Assembly (NCBI RefSeq): GCF_034263275.1
Contig: NZ_CP139559.1
Coordinates: forward strand, 3,162,001-3,226,000
Direction of reading: 5' to 3'
From: Mucilaginibacter sp. cycad4
Lineage (GTDB): Bacteria; Bacteroidota; Bacteroidia; Sphingobacteriales; Sphingobacteriaceae
DNA: 64,000 bases
The translations under genes were made by a program, and so were the position numbers. Shown here in pieces: positions 54,143-62,876 of this stretch (position 1 is its first letter; the number at the start of each line of letters is the position of its first letter). The notes below the pieces were generated by a model. That model did not search any database. It had not been told where the DNA came from and was given only the letters and a program-made list of their open reading frames with translations.

Positions 54143-55018
54143 TTAAACGTGAAGCGTATCTTTCAGGTATGAAGCGCTTTTTGCAATGCTCACATACGGG
54201 TCAATATTGGTATAGTTTTCCTGCTCAACAATAAAATGTTTAATGCCTGCAAGTTTAGCTTTACCCAATATGGTTTTAAAATCGATATCACCATTGCCTA
54301 TTTCTGTATTCAGTTCGGCATTGGTTTTATCCCTGTCTTTAACATGCACAAAGCTGAACCGGCCGGGATGTTTTTCAAAAATCTCAACCGGGTCTTTACC
54401 GGCACGTACTACCCAGTAAATATCCATTTCCATGGCTACCAGTTTAGGATCTGTATTGGCAAGCACTACATCGTAAAAAGTAGTATCGCCAACAGGTGCC
54501 CACTCAAAGTTGTGGTTATGGTAACCTAATTTTAAGCCCGATGCTTTCAGGATCCCGGCAATCTTGTTCATTTTTTCGGCAACGCCTTTACAGTCGTCAA
54601 CGGTTTTAATGAAGTTATGATTTAAAGCAGGGATAATGATATGTGATTGACCGATGGTATTGGCAACCTCGATGTAAGCGTTCAGATCACCAGTTTTACC
54701 CGAGCCCAAATACTCGTCCAGGCCGTAGTGACCGCTTGGTGTTGTTAAACCGTTATCTTTTAAAAGCTGGCTAAATTCCTTGCCTTTTAATCCCCAATAA
54801 CCGGTTTCCTTGTTAAAACCAAAGGTTTCAACCTCGTTATAACCGGCTTTTGCCACTTGTGCAATAACACCTTTTACATCTTTTGGTAATTGATCGCGCA
54901 GGCTATATAACTGCAGGCCCACTTTATTTGAAGCCTTTGCCGAAACCAACTTAGGTGCAATAACAGCACCGGCAGCTATTAGTCCGGCTTGTGCTAAAAA
55001 TGTTCTTCTGGTTGTCAT
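54143..55018 (-). CDS. Tat-exported AP_endonuc_2-type TIM-barrel (sugar isomerase/epimerase-like)
   Basis: 291 residues. Tat signal (TTRRTFLAQAGLIAAGAVIA). Xylose-isomerase-like barrel: KVGLQLYSLRD, YNEVETFGF, KLGYHNHNFEW, AMEMDIYWVVRAG, FVHVKDRD and a metal-binding Glu in HFIVEQENY. The fold serves isomerases, epimerases and also 3-keto-glycoside lyases (for example the TIM-barrel subunit of C-deglycosidases). Export plus the DUF1080 neighbour favour a keto-glycoside role; direct evidence is absent. Confidence 0.88.
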   Translation of the reverse strand: MTTRRTFLAQAGLIAAGAVIAPKLVSAKASNKVGLQLYSLRDQLPKDVKGVIAQVAKAGYNEVETFGFNKETGYWGLKGKEFSQLLKDNGLTTPSGHYGLDEYLGSGKTGDLNAYIEVANTIGQSHIIIPALNHNFIKTVDDCKGVAEKMNKIAGILKASGLKLGYHNHNFEWAPVGDTTFYDVVLANTDPKLVAMEMDIYWVVRAGKDPVEIFEKHPGRFSFVHVKDRDKTNAELNTEIGNGDIDFKTILGKAKLAGIKHFIVEQENYTNIDPYVSIAKSASYLKDTLHV

Positions 55019-55067
55019 GTATTTATTTTTTTAGTTTAGCTTTTAGAGTGATAAGGTGATGTAAGGT

Positions 55068-55961
55068 TTAAACATCACAAATATGTACCGCTTTTTTAAG
55101 CGAAGCTATTTTGTCTTTTTGTTTGGGGATGAACTCCTGCGCCACAAAACCTTTATGCCCTACCTCAACAATGGCACGCATAATGGCCGGATAGTAAAGC
55201 TCCTGTGTATCATCAATTTCGTTACGACCGGGAACACCGCCAGTATGGTAGTGCGCTATGTACTGGTGATTGGCCCGGATGTTACGGATCACGTCGCCCT
55301 CGTCAATTTGCATATGATAGATATCATACAGCAGTTTAAAGTTTTCTGAACCAAGCCTGCGGCAAAGCTCAGCGCCCCACTCTACCCTGTCGCACTGGTA
55401 ATCTTTATGGTCAATTTTGCTGTTAAGCAGTTCCATTACCAGTATTACGTTGTGTTTTTCAGCAAGCGCTACCATCGGTTTAAGGCCTTCAACGCAATTG
55501 TTCCAGCCTTCCTCATCGGTTTTACCTCTGCGGCTTCCGCTAAAACAGATCAGGTTTTTATAACCGGCTTCAGCAACAAGCGGGATCATTTTGGTATAAT
55601 TTTCATGCAGTTTGGCATGAAATTGCTTATCACCGAAACCATCTGTGAGGTTGATTTCGGCACCGTTGCACATGGATGAGAACAGGCCGTATTTTTTAAG
55701 TGTAGGCCAGTCAGAAGGGCCAACCAAATCGATGCCTTTTATGCCAATATCTTTTGCGGCGGCACAAAGCTGATCTACCGTAAAATCGCCGTAACACCAG
55801 CGGCATACGGCATGGTTAATATTGCCTTTGAGCTTATCATCAGCCTGCATATGTTTTTCAGTTTCAGTGGTAAATGAAGATAGTACGCCCGACGCGCCTA
55901 TGGCGGCCGTGCCCGCGATCATGCTTTTAATAGCCGAACGCCTGTTTTGATTTGATGCCAT
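55068..55961 (-). CDS. Tat-exported hydroxypyruvate-isomerase-like TIM-barrel protein
   Basis: 297 residues. Tat signal (NRRSAIKSMIAGTAAIGASG), then NHAVCRWCYGDFTVDQLC and GIDLVGPSDW, as in the hydroxypyruvate isomerase (Hyi-like) branch of AP_endonuc_2. Metal ligands are visible in VILVMELLNSKIDH (Glu), LLYDIYHMQIDEGD (Asp/His) and FVAQEFIPK (Glu). Being exported it is unlikely to act on central metabolites; sugar acid or keto-sugar conversion in the periplasm is more plausible. The MFS gene upstream ends 3 bases before its ATG. Confidence 0.88.
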   Translation of the reverse strand: MASNQNRRSAIKSMIAGTAAIGASGVLSSFTTETEKHMQADDKLKGNINHAVCRWCYGDFTVDQLCAAAKDIGIKGIDLVGPSDWPTLKKYGLFSSMCNGAEINLTDGFGDKQFHAKLHENYTKMIPLVAEAGYKNLICFSGSRRGKTDEEGWNNCVEGLKPMVALAEKHNVILVMELLNSKIDHKDYQCDRVEWGAELCRRLGSENFKLLYDIYHMQIDEGDVIRNIRANHQYIAHYHTGGVPGRNEIDDTQELYYPAIMRAIVEVGHKGFVAQEFIPKQKDKIASLKKAVHICDV

Positions 55962-55964
55962 TGG

Positions 55965-57215
55965 TTATATTTTGGTTTGTGCAGATGGTTCTTCAATATC
56001 CAACCCCGGTTTTGCAGCCATGCTGGTTTTATCTTTAAACAATGCAAGGAAAAAGATTAACACCACCGCGGCAATACCTGCAGGGATAAGCCAAATGGTT
56101 TGCCAGTTATGTGATGTTTCAGATATTTTCCAATGGTCAACAATAGGGCCTGAAATGTATGAGCCGATAAGCATACCAACGCCATAAGTTGCCAGGGTGA
56201 TAAAGCCCTGTGCTGCGCTTTTAAAGCGTTCTCCCGCTAAATTATCAGTATAAATTTGTCCGGTTACAAAGAAGAAGTCATAGCAGATACCATGCATTAC
56301 GATACCAGCTATCAGCATCCAGTAGTTTGAGCCCGCGTCGCCATACGCAAAGAATATATAACGTAATACCCAGGCTAACATGCCAATAGCCAGCATTTTT
56401 TTAACGCCGAAGCGCACAAAAAACAAGGGCATAGCTGCCATGAATGCCAGTTCGGACATTTGGCCCATCGACTGTACACCAGCAGCTGCCTTAACGCCTA
56501 CTTCGTTCAAAAAAGGATTGGTAAAGTTATAGTAAAATGCCAAAGGCACACATATAGCTACCGATGCCAAAAAGAAAATCAGATACGACTTATTTTTTAA
56601 TAACCCTATCGAGTCTAAACCAATGATATCACCAAATGTAGTTTTCTGACCCTTTTTTACCGGCGGGGTATCAGGCAGCGTAAAGCTTAACAAGCCTAAT
56701 ATCAATGAAGCTACCGATGCCATTTTGAATGTAAGCACCAGCGTTCCGCTTTTTTCCCATCCCAACAAACCTATAGTGATACCGGCAATGATCCATCCTG
56801 CTGTTCCAAAAACCCTGATCAAAGGAAATTCCTTACTTGGGTTTTGCATCTGCTTAAACGAAACCGAATTTACCAAAGCCAGTGTTGGCATGTAAATGAT
56901 CATATAAAACAGGATATTAGGGTAAAACTTATCAAAATCGGCTATGGTAGTTGCATAATATAATGATGCTGCACCTAACAGGTGGAGCACCCCTAATATT
57001 TTTTGTGCCGAAAAGTATTTATCAGCAATAAGTCCGATAACAAAAGGAGCTATAATAGCACCTAACGATTGCGTTGCGTAAGCACCCGCATTTTGCGTGC
57101 CGGTAGCCTTTAACGTAACCGTTAAATAAGTGCCCATTGTTACAAACCACGCGCCCCAGGTAAAGAACTCCAGGAACATCATTGTTGAAAGTTTTACCCT
57201 AATTCCAATATTCAT
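55965..57215 (-). CDS. NupG-like nucleoside/sugar:H+ symporter (MFS)
   Basis: 416 residues, about 12 helices. The start MFLEFFTWGAWFVTMGTYL and PFVIGLIADKYFSAQKILG are typical of the nucleoside:H+ symporter family, which in Bacteroidota sugar clusters often carries unusual glycosides or products. It is tightly linked to the TIM-barrel gene downstream and lies 35 bases after the cytochrome gene, so it likely imports the product of the periplasmic steps. Confidence 0.9.
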   Translation of the reverse strand: MNIGIRVKLSTMMFLEFFTWGAWFVTMGTYLTVTLKATGTQNAGAYATQSLGAIIAPFVIGLIADKYFSAQKILGVLHLLGAASLYYATTIADFDKFYPNILFYMIIYMPTLALVNSVSFKQMQNPSKEFPLIRVFGTAGWIIAGITIGLLGWEKSGTLVLTFKMASVASLILGLLSFTLPDTPPVKKGQKTTFGDIIGLDSIGLLKNKSYLIFFLASVAICVPLAFYYNFTNPFLNEVGVKAAAGVQSMGQMSELAFMAAMPLFFVRFGVKKMLAIGMLAWVLRYIFFAYGDAGSNYWMLIAGIVMHGICYDFFFVTGQIYTDNLAGERFKSAAQGFITLATYGVGMLIGSYISGPIVDHWKISETSHNWQTIWLIPAGIAAVVLIFFLALFKDKTSMAAKPGLDIEEPSAQTKI

Positions 57216-57250
57216 AATTATATTTTAAAGCCGGATTTAATTATCCCTCG

Positions 57251-57694
57251 TTATTTTTTTAATGATAAAATGTACTGTACAATTTCTTTGGCATCGCTTT
57301 CGGGCAATGAAGGGTGCGGGGTCATGGCTATGTTGCCCCAGTTACCGCTGCCGCCGCTGATGATCTTTTTGGCAAGCATATCGATATTAGCCTGTGAAGC
57401 ATCATATTTTTTTGCGATATCCTGGAATGCAGGGCCGATAACTTTGGTATCAACTTTATGGCAGGTGCTGCAATCTAACGATGCCATTAATTTTTCGCCG
57501 GTTGCTGAACCTGCAGAACCACCTGCCGATTCGGTACCTGTTTTTGCCACTACAGTATCGGCATCAGAATTGGCAGCCTTTGCTGTCTGGTTTGCGCTAT
57601 TGGTACTGTCGCTGCCGCCGGTGTTTTTTGATGAATTTCCGCCACAGGCAGCAAACGCTGCACTGATACAAAGAATAACGAATACTTTTTTCAT
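57251..57694 (-). CDS. Lipoprotein class I cytochrome c
   Basis: 147 residues. Lipobox Cys 17 (FAACGGN), a Ser/Thr/Ala-rich linker (18-68), one heme motif CSTCH (75-79), GPAFQDIAKKY and the axial Met 124 in NIAMTPHPSLP. It is tethered to a membrane in the periplasm and accepts electrons. In this cluster it is the natural acceptor for the sugar dehydrogenase, feeding a terminal oxidase. Confidence 0.95.
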   Translation of the reverse strand: MKKVFVILCISAAFAACGGNSSKNTGGSDSTNSANQTAKAANSDADTVVAKTGTESAGGSAGSATGEKLMASLDCSTCHKVDTKVIGPAFQDIAKKYDASQANIDMLAKKIISGGSGNWGNIAMTPHPSLPESDAKEIVQYILSLKK

Positions 57695-57835
57695 AAAGAT
57701 TAATTGTGGTTTTTGATGATAACCTAACAGAAAATCTGTTCCTTAGCAAAGCCCCTGCTGTTTTTCATCATGTAATTTTAATTGGGTTGGTTAATGAGGC
57801 GAAAATTACAACTTTTTATCATAAATAAAACCTTA

Positions 57836-59143
57836 TTAAACCGATATAGCGCCTAATGAAGCGGTTTTTTTACGTGAACGCATGTAAATTACCAATCCTA
57901 TAAATGCAACGATTAATACAACCGGGATAATCAGGGTGGTGTTTAATACTTCGGGGCCTGCTGCCGACCGTGCAGCGTCAAAGGCCTTGGCCATATCCGA
58001 GCCCGCCGGTGCCGAACGGTAAGCGTCCAGACTGGCACCCGCCGGTAATTTTGAAGCCATGATTTTATCGTAAAAACCGCCCATGAATATCATATAAATA
58101 GATACCCCGAACATACCGGCACCACCCATCAGGTTTAAACCTACGGCACCTGTACGCGGCAGGTTTTCGGCCACAAAGCCTATCATACATGGCCAGAAGA
58201 AAGCTACCCCCAAACCAAAAACTACTGCTGCAAAATAGATAGCATCGCCATGCAGGTGTACCATCAAATAAATGCCCAGTGCAGATAAAATAGCCGAGAT
58301 TAACAATACCCCCTGCGGAGCCAAACGGTGTACGATCGGGCTTGCAAATGCACGGCCCAACACCTGTACCGAGGCTACAAAAGTTAAAATAAGGATGGCG
58401 TTGTCCGTAACTGTTTTGAATAAAACATCAGTCCACTGGTTGGTGAACAGTTCTGTAATAGCTGTGCCGAACATACAAATGATCATGAACAGGAACAACG
58501 GGTTGATCAATGCTTTATACATATCCTCGGTACTTACACCAGCGGATACACGCTCGGTAACCGGAAAATCCAATTTAGAGAACAGGTAGCCATAAGCAAT
58601 GGTTGGGATTAGCATTAAAGCTATTTCAACCTGCGAGATCCAGTATGGCTTTGGTGATACGCCGTGGGCCAGTGCTGTATCCAGCCCGAATACTATTAAA
58701 GTACCTATTACAATACCCGCCGGAAACCAAAGGTGAAAGTGGTTAAGCTTGGTTGTTTTATTATCTGTATACAGCGAAGCTACAAGCGGGTTGCAGGATG
58801 CCTCAACCGTACCATTAGCGATACCGATCATTAAGGTAGAAAGGAACAGCGTCCAGTAGCCATTGGCAAAAATGGTAAGCAGGATCCCCACCAGGTGAAA
58901 TACGAAGGCTGATACCAGGAGCTTTTTCATACCGATGATATCAACAATAAAGCCGCCTACAATGATAGCCAGCGGAAAGCCCCAGAAAGCGGTTGCTGCA
59001 ATGGTGCCCAGTTGCGAAGCATTCAAATGGAATCTTACGCCCTGGTCGTTCAAAATCCCGGCACGGATACCGAATGACAATGAAGTTACCAGCAACGACA
59101 GGCAGCTTGCCCTGAATAGCTGTGTACGGTTAATAGTTTGCAT
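57836..59143 (-). CDS. Sugar MFS transporter
   Basis: 435 residues with about 12 helices. N-terminal SLSFGIRAGILNDQGVRFHLNASQLGTI, central NGTVEASCNPLVASLY and a C-terminal basic tail (MRSRKKTASLG). FucP-like in general form. It is separated from the cytochrome gene by 141 bases and from the upstream isomerase by the 59144-59809 repeat-filled gap, so it may be its own transcription unit. Substrate unknown. Confidence 0.88.
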   Translation of the reverse strand: MQTINRTQLFRASCLSLLVTSLSFGIRAGILNDQGVRFHLNASQLGTIAATAFWGFPLAIIVGGFIVDIIGMKKLLVSAFVFHLVGILLTIFANGYWTLFLSTLMIGIANGTVEASCNPLVASLYTDNKTTKLNHFHLWFPAGIVIGTLIVFGLDTALAHGVSPKPYWISQVEIALMLIPTIAYGYLFSKLDFPVTERVSAGVSTEDMYKALINPLFLFMIICMFGTAITELFTNQWTDVLFKTVTDNAILILTFVASVQVLGRAFASPIVHRLAPQGVLLISAILSALGIYLMVHLHGDAIYFAAVVFGLGVAFFWPCMIGFVAENLPRTGAVGLNLMGGAGMFGVSIYMIFMGGFYDKIMASKLPAGASLDAYRSAPAGSDMAKAFDAARSAAGPEVLNTTLIIPVVLIVAFIGLVIYMRSRKKTASLGAISV

Positions 59144-59339
59144 TTTAAATTATTTTAGGTTATTTGATAATTGGTTAATTGGTTGTATCAAAATGCTTTT
59201 TGCTGAATATGTTTCAGCTGTTTATTCACCCGCTTCGTGAATCCCATCTTTACTGGCGGGAAGTAATAAAAAAACTTTGTCATACTGAGGAACGAAGCAT
59301 CTTCTTCGCTATTGCTACCGATGACATGATAAAATTACG

Positions 59340-59744
59340 GTCATGTTGAACTTGTTTCAACACCCCACTCGCTAAGCAACCACGCTGAGCAATCGGCTAC
59401 TTGTCCTATGAGATGCCGAAACAAGTTCGGCATGACGTGGTAGAGTCCAGCCTTACGAAGCTTTAAAAACTTCGTAAGGCTTAAACCCTATTGTCATGTT
59501 GAACTTGTTTCAACACCTCACTTGCCGGGCGATCATGCTAAGCACATCGTCTACCTGCCTTGTGGGGTGCCGAAACAAGTTCGGCATGACGTGGTAGAGT
59601 CCAGCCTTACGAAGCTTTAAAAACTTCGTAAGGCTTAAACCCTATTGTCATGTTGAACTTGTTTCAACACCTCACTTGCCAGGCGATCATGCTAAGCACA
59701 TCGTCTACCTGCCTTGTGGGGTGCCGAAACAAGTTCGGCATGAC
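59340..59744. repeat. Three REP-like units, two in a 154-bp tandem repeat
   Basis: Palindromic units at 59340-59436, 59493-59590 and 59647-59744 each start GTCATGTTGAACTTGTTTCA and end CGAAACAAGTTCGGCATGAC. Between them lies an identical 56-base spacer (59437-59492 and 59591-59646) with the dyad CCTTACGAAG/CTTCGTAAGG. The two 154-bp repeats (59437-59590, 59591-59744) differ at one base or so. The 59144-59809 gap holds no gene; before the units is a related GTCATACTGAGGAACGAAG element near 59280. Confidence 0.9.
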
Positions 59745-59809
59745 GTTTTTTTAAATTCTAAATCATTCAATAAATCCAAAATCGAAAATCTCAGTTCCGA
59801 AATCAAAAG

Positions 59810-60862
59810 TTATATTCCCAACGTTTTTCTGTTGAAAGCGTCATCAGAACCTGATGCGGCAAAATCATCAAAAGCACGTTCGGTTACACGGATAATATGA
59901 TCTTTAATGAATTGAGCGCCTTCTCTTGCACCGTCTTCCGGATGTTTGAGTGCGCATTCCCATTCAAGCACGGCCCATCCTTTGAAGTCATATTGCGTTA
60001 ATTTACTAAATATCGATTTAAAATCAACCTGTCCATCACCCAATGAGCGGAAGCGGCCGGCACGGTTAACCCAGTTCTGGTAACCACCATAAACACCCTG
60101 GCGACCTGTTGGATTAAACTCAGCATCTTTAACGTGGAACATTTTAATACGTTCGTGATACAGATCGATATATTCTAAATAATCCAGGCACTGCAATACA
60201 AAATGCGACGGATCATAAAGCAAATTGGCACGTTTGTGCCCTTTTACATGATCAAGGAACATCTCGTAAGTGATACCGTCATGCAGGTCTTCGCCCGGGT
60301 GGATCTCGTAGCATAGGTCGATACCGTTATCTTCGTAAACATCCAGGATCGGTGTCCAGCGTTTAGCCAGTTCGCCAAAAGCAGTTTCAACAATACCGGC
60401 AGGGCGTTGAGGCCATGGGTAAACCATAGGCCAAAGCAGCGCACCGCTAAAGGTAACCGATGCATTTAAACCTAAATTTTTTGAAGCCTGAGCCGCATAT
60501 TTCAGTTGCTGTACAGCCCATTTTTGCCTTTCGGCCGGGTTACCGCGCAAATGCTCGGGCGCAAAGCCATCAAACAGTGCATCATAAACCGGGTTTACAG
60601 CAACCAACTGACCTTGCAGGTGAGTTGAAAGCTCGGTAATTTCTAAACCGGCAGCATTCACTATCCCTTTAATTTCGTCTGCATAAGTTTTGCTTTCAGC
60701 AGCCTTTTGCAGATCGATAAAACGGGTATCATTTGTTGGCAGTTGTACACCTTTGTAGCCCAAGCCTGCTGCCCACTGACAAATAGATTCCAGGCTGTTG
60801 AATGGTGCCGCGTCTCCTATAAACTGTGCTATAAATATGGCAGGTCCTTTTATAGTGGTCAT
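59810..60862 (-). CDS. Cytoplasmic AP_endonuc_2-type sugar isomerase/epimerase
   Basis: 350 residues, no signal peptide. TIM barrel with AAGLGYKGVQLPTND, GIDLCYEIHPGEDLHDG, LLYDPSHFVLQCLDYLEYI, IKMFHVKDAEFNPTG and the metal Glu in WAVLEWECALKHP. Such proteins are regularly next to Gfo/Idh oxidoreductases, as here (26-base gap from the upstream gene), and convert the keto sugar the latter makes. Exact reaction unknown. Confidence 0.9.
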   Translation of the reverse strand: MTTIKGPAIFIAQFIGDAAPFNSLESICQWAAGLGYKGVQLPTNDTRFIDLQKAAESKTYADEIKGIVNAAGLEITELSTHLQGQLVAVNPVYDALFDGFAPEHLRGNPAERQKWAVQQLKYAAQASKNLGLNASVTFSGALLWPMVYPWPQRPAGIVETAFGELAKRWTPILDVYEDNGIDLCYEIHPGEDLHDGITYEMFLDHVKGHKRANLLYDPSHFVLQCLDYLEYIDLYHERIKMFHVKDAEFNPTGRQGVYGGYQNWVNRAGRFRSLGDGQVDFKSIFSKLTQYDFKGWAVLEWECALKHPEDGAREGAQFIKDHIIRVTERAFDDFAASGSDDAFNRKTLGI

Positions 60863-60888
60863 GTTTTTTGTTTTAAATAGATGGTAAA

Positions 60889-62040
60889 TTAAATAGTAAA
60901 ATTAGTCCACTTGGTATCTGATTTGCCCGAAGCGATCACATTTTCAATGAAAGCCATTCCGCGAATACCTTCTTCGATACCCGGGAAGTCCAACTCCTCA
61001 GGAGTAGCTTCCTTACCTTCCAAACCAGCTTTAACAGTTAAAGCAAAATTGCGGTAAAGGTTGGCAAATGCCTCCAGGTAACCTTCCGGGTGGCCGGCAG
61101 GTGTACGCGTATTATGCTGCGCGAATGAGCTGGTATAACCTCCACCGGTGCGCCAGGTTTCGGCAGGTTTATCGGTGTACATTACGGTTAACGAGTTAGC
61201 ATCGCTCTGGTGCCATTCTAAACCGCCTTTTTCACCATAAACCCTGATCTTCACATTATTTTCTTCGCCGGCTGCAATTTGGGTAGCTGTTAGCACACCG
61301 CTTGCACCGTTGTTAAATTTTAACAAAGCTGCACCGTCGTCGTCAAGCTTGCGGCCTTCAACCACGATATTGATATCGGCACAAATTTTAGTAACCTGTA
61401 AGCCGGTAACATACTCGGCCAGGTTAAAGGCGTGAGTACCTATATCACCCATGGCACCAGCAATCCCGCTTTTACCCGGATCGGTACGCCATGAGGCTTG
61501 TTTGTTATCTTCTCCTTCTAAAAAGCTGCTTAACCATCCCTGCGGATATTCAACATAAACTTTCCGTACTGTACCTATAGCACCTGCTTTGATCAGTTGC
61601 TTAGCTTCCTTAACCATTGGGTAGCCGGTGTAGGTATGTGTAAGGCAAAACAGTTTACCCGATGCATTAACCACTTTTTCCAGCTCTTTGGCTTCCTCAA
61701 GCGAAAAGGTCATAGGTTTATCAAGCACCACGTGAAAGCCGTTTTCAAGCGCCATTTTGGTTGGGGCAAAATGCACATGGTTAGGCGTTACAATGCTGAT
61801 CACCTGCACACGCTCATTTTCGGGCAGTTGTTTTTCTTTTTCAATCAGTTCCTGGTATGAGCTGTATGAGCGGCTTGCCGGCAGGCCAAGCAAAAGGCCG
61901 CTGGCCTGTGATTTTTCGGCATTACTGCTGAATGCGCCGCAAACCAGTTCATATTCGCCATCAATGCGGGCAGCTATGCGATGTACGGCACCGATAAAGG
62001 CACCTTGTCCGCCGCCTATCATTCCTAATCTTAATTTCAT
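60889..62040 (-). CDS. Gfo/Idh/MocA-family oxidoreductase, cytoplasmic
   Basis: 383 residues. Rossmann start GMIGGGQGAFIGAVHRIA, the NAD(P)-site VISIVTPNHVHF and the catalytic-lysine segment LDKPMTFSLEEAKEL, then GAMGDIGTHAFNLAEYVTG with the conserved Asp/His pair. No signal peptide. It oxidises a sugar or its glycoside hydroxyl with NAD(P). It is paired with the isomerase downstream and separated from the next upstream gene by a strong terminator, so these two genes probably form their own unit. Confidence 0.94.
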   Translation of the reverse strand: MKLRLGMIGGGQGAFIGAVHRIAARIDGEYELVCGAFSSNAEKSQASGLLLGLPASRSYSSYQELIEKEKQLPENERVQVISIVTPNHVHFAPTKMALENGFHVVLDKPMTFSLEEAKELEKVVNASGKLFCLTHTYTGYPMVKEAKQLIKAGAIGTVRKVYVEYPQGWLSSFLEGEDNKQASWRTDPGKSGIAGAMGDIGTHAFNLAEYVTGLQVTKICADINIVVEGRKLDDDGAALLKFNNGASGVLTATQIAAGEENNVKIRVYGEKGGLEWHQSDANSLTVMYTDKPAETWRTGGGYTSSFAQHNTRTPAGHPEGYLEAFANLYRNFALTVKAGLEGKEATPEELDFPGIEEGIRGMAFIENVIASGKSDTKWTNFTI

Positions 62041-62093
62041 TTGTTTTTGTTGGGGTTGATGTTTTGATTAAACGCTTCTCAATCGATTGTATA

Positions 62094-62132
62094 CATCAAA
62101 AACAGCATTATTACATAATGCTGTTTTTGATG
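62094..62132. terminator. Perfect 18-bp hairpin, bidirectional terminator
   Basis: CATCAAAAACAGCATTAT (62094-62111) and its exact complement ATAATGCTGTTTTTGATG (62115-62132) with a 3-base loop. It lies 54 bases after the stop of the gene at 62186 and before the ATG of the gene ending at 60889. The A-rich and T-rich arms give a slippery end on both strands. Confidence 0.8.
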
Positions 62133-62185
62133 GCAATTCAAATTTTGTAAAAACCAAAGGTATAATCAATTGATATTGCAATTTT

Positions 62186-62752
62186 TTAGGTTGCCCAGGC
62201 TTTATCACCTTTTTTGTATGGCAGGTTACCGTCATATTTACCAGGAACGGCTATATAACGCAATGCCTGTGTGGCACCCGGCTTTGAAGTGAAGAAACCC
62301 AGCAGGGTTAATTCTTTCAACATCCTGAAGTAATGGTTAGGATCTTCCGGTTTTTTTGTTTTGGTATATGCTTTTTGTTCTTTGTCAAGCTCGGTTAACA
62401 GTTCGGTACGTTGCTCGGGAGTAGCCTCCATGAACTTTTTACCAAATTTCTTGTCGCTTGCATCATTAAGGTCTTTAAGGCCTTTGGTGAAAATTTTCTG
62501 ATCGTCGGCCTTGTAGCAATCCTGTACCATTACCGTCATAAATTTACCAATTTCGGCAGCTTTAGCACCCGGGGTTGAAGTTGCGGGTAAAATGGTTTCA
62601 CCAATTTCATCCATCAGGGCCACATCATCCTGTGTAAAAAGGTCGTTTACTTTTGGCGAAGATGATTTACATCCGGAGATGAAGAACTCGGCGCCGATGA
62701 TGGTACCGCCAAGGATCAAACCTACCCTGCCTATCGCTTCTCTTCTATTCAT
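62186..62752 (-). CDS. Gluconate 2-dehydrogenase subunit 3-like Tat lipoprotein
   Basis: 188 residues. Twin-arginine signal (NRREAIGRVGLILGG) ending in a lipobox Cys 28 (FFISGC). The rest matches the gluconate 2-dehydrogenase subunit 3 family (DVALMDEIGETILPATSTPGAKAAEIGKFM, MVQDCYKADDQ, HYFRMLKELTLLGFFTSKPG). Family members are small partners or chaperones of a Tat-exported GMC dehydrogenase. No GMC gene is visible beside it here, only Gfo/Idh genes, which suggests it may serve the latter or a subunit encoded elsewhere. Confidence 0.9.
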   Translation of the reverse strand: MNRREAIGRVGLILGGTIIGAEFFISGCKSSSPKVNDLFTQDDVALMDEIGETILPATSTPGAKAAEIGKFMTVMVQDCYKADDQKIFTKGLKDLNDASDKKFGKKFMEATPEQRTELLTELDKEQKAYTKTKKPEDPNHYFRMLKELTLLGFFTSKPGATQALRYIAVPGKYDGNLPYKKGDKAWAT

Positions 62753-62821
62753 GTTTAATTATTGATTTACTGAATTATTGAATTATCGAGTTATTTGATT
62801 TTCCAATTATTGATGAATTAT

Positions 62822-62854
62822 GAGTTAGCAATTAAATCAATAATTCGCTAACTC
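62822..62854. terminator. GAGTTAGC hairpin between the Gfo/Idh gene and subunit 3 gene
   Basis: GAGTTAGC at 62822-62829 pairs with GCTAACTC at 62847-62854. Outside it AATTATTGAATTATCGAG (near 62775) pairs with CTCAATAATTCAATAATT (ends near 62870). A long A/T-rich palindrome; a similar AATTATTGAGTTATTGAATT string precedes the ABC ATPase gene's downstream gap at 42732. Terminator role is possible but not clear. Confidence 0.5.
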
Positions 62855-62876
62855 AATAATTCAATAATTTAAAAAG

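Noticed and set aside
59340..59744. Regularly spaced repeats that could suggest a CRISPR array
   Set aside because: Units are about 98 bases and palindromic, the spacers are identical to each other, and no cas gene is nearby.
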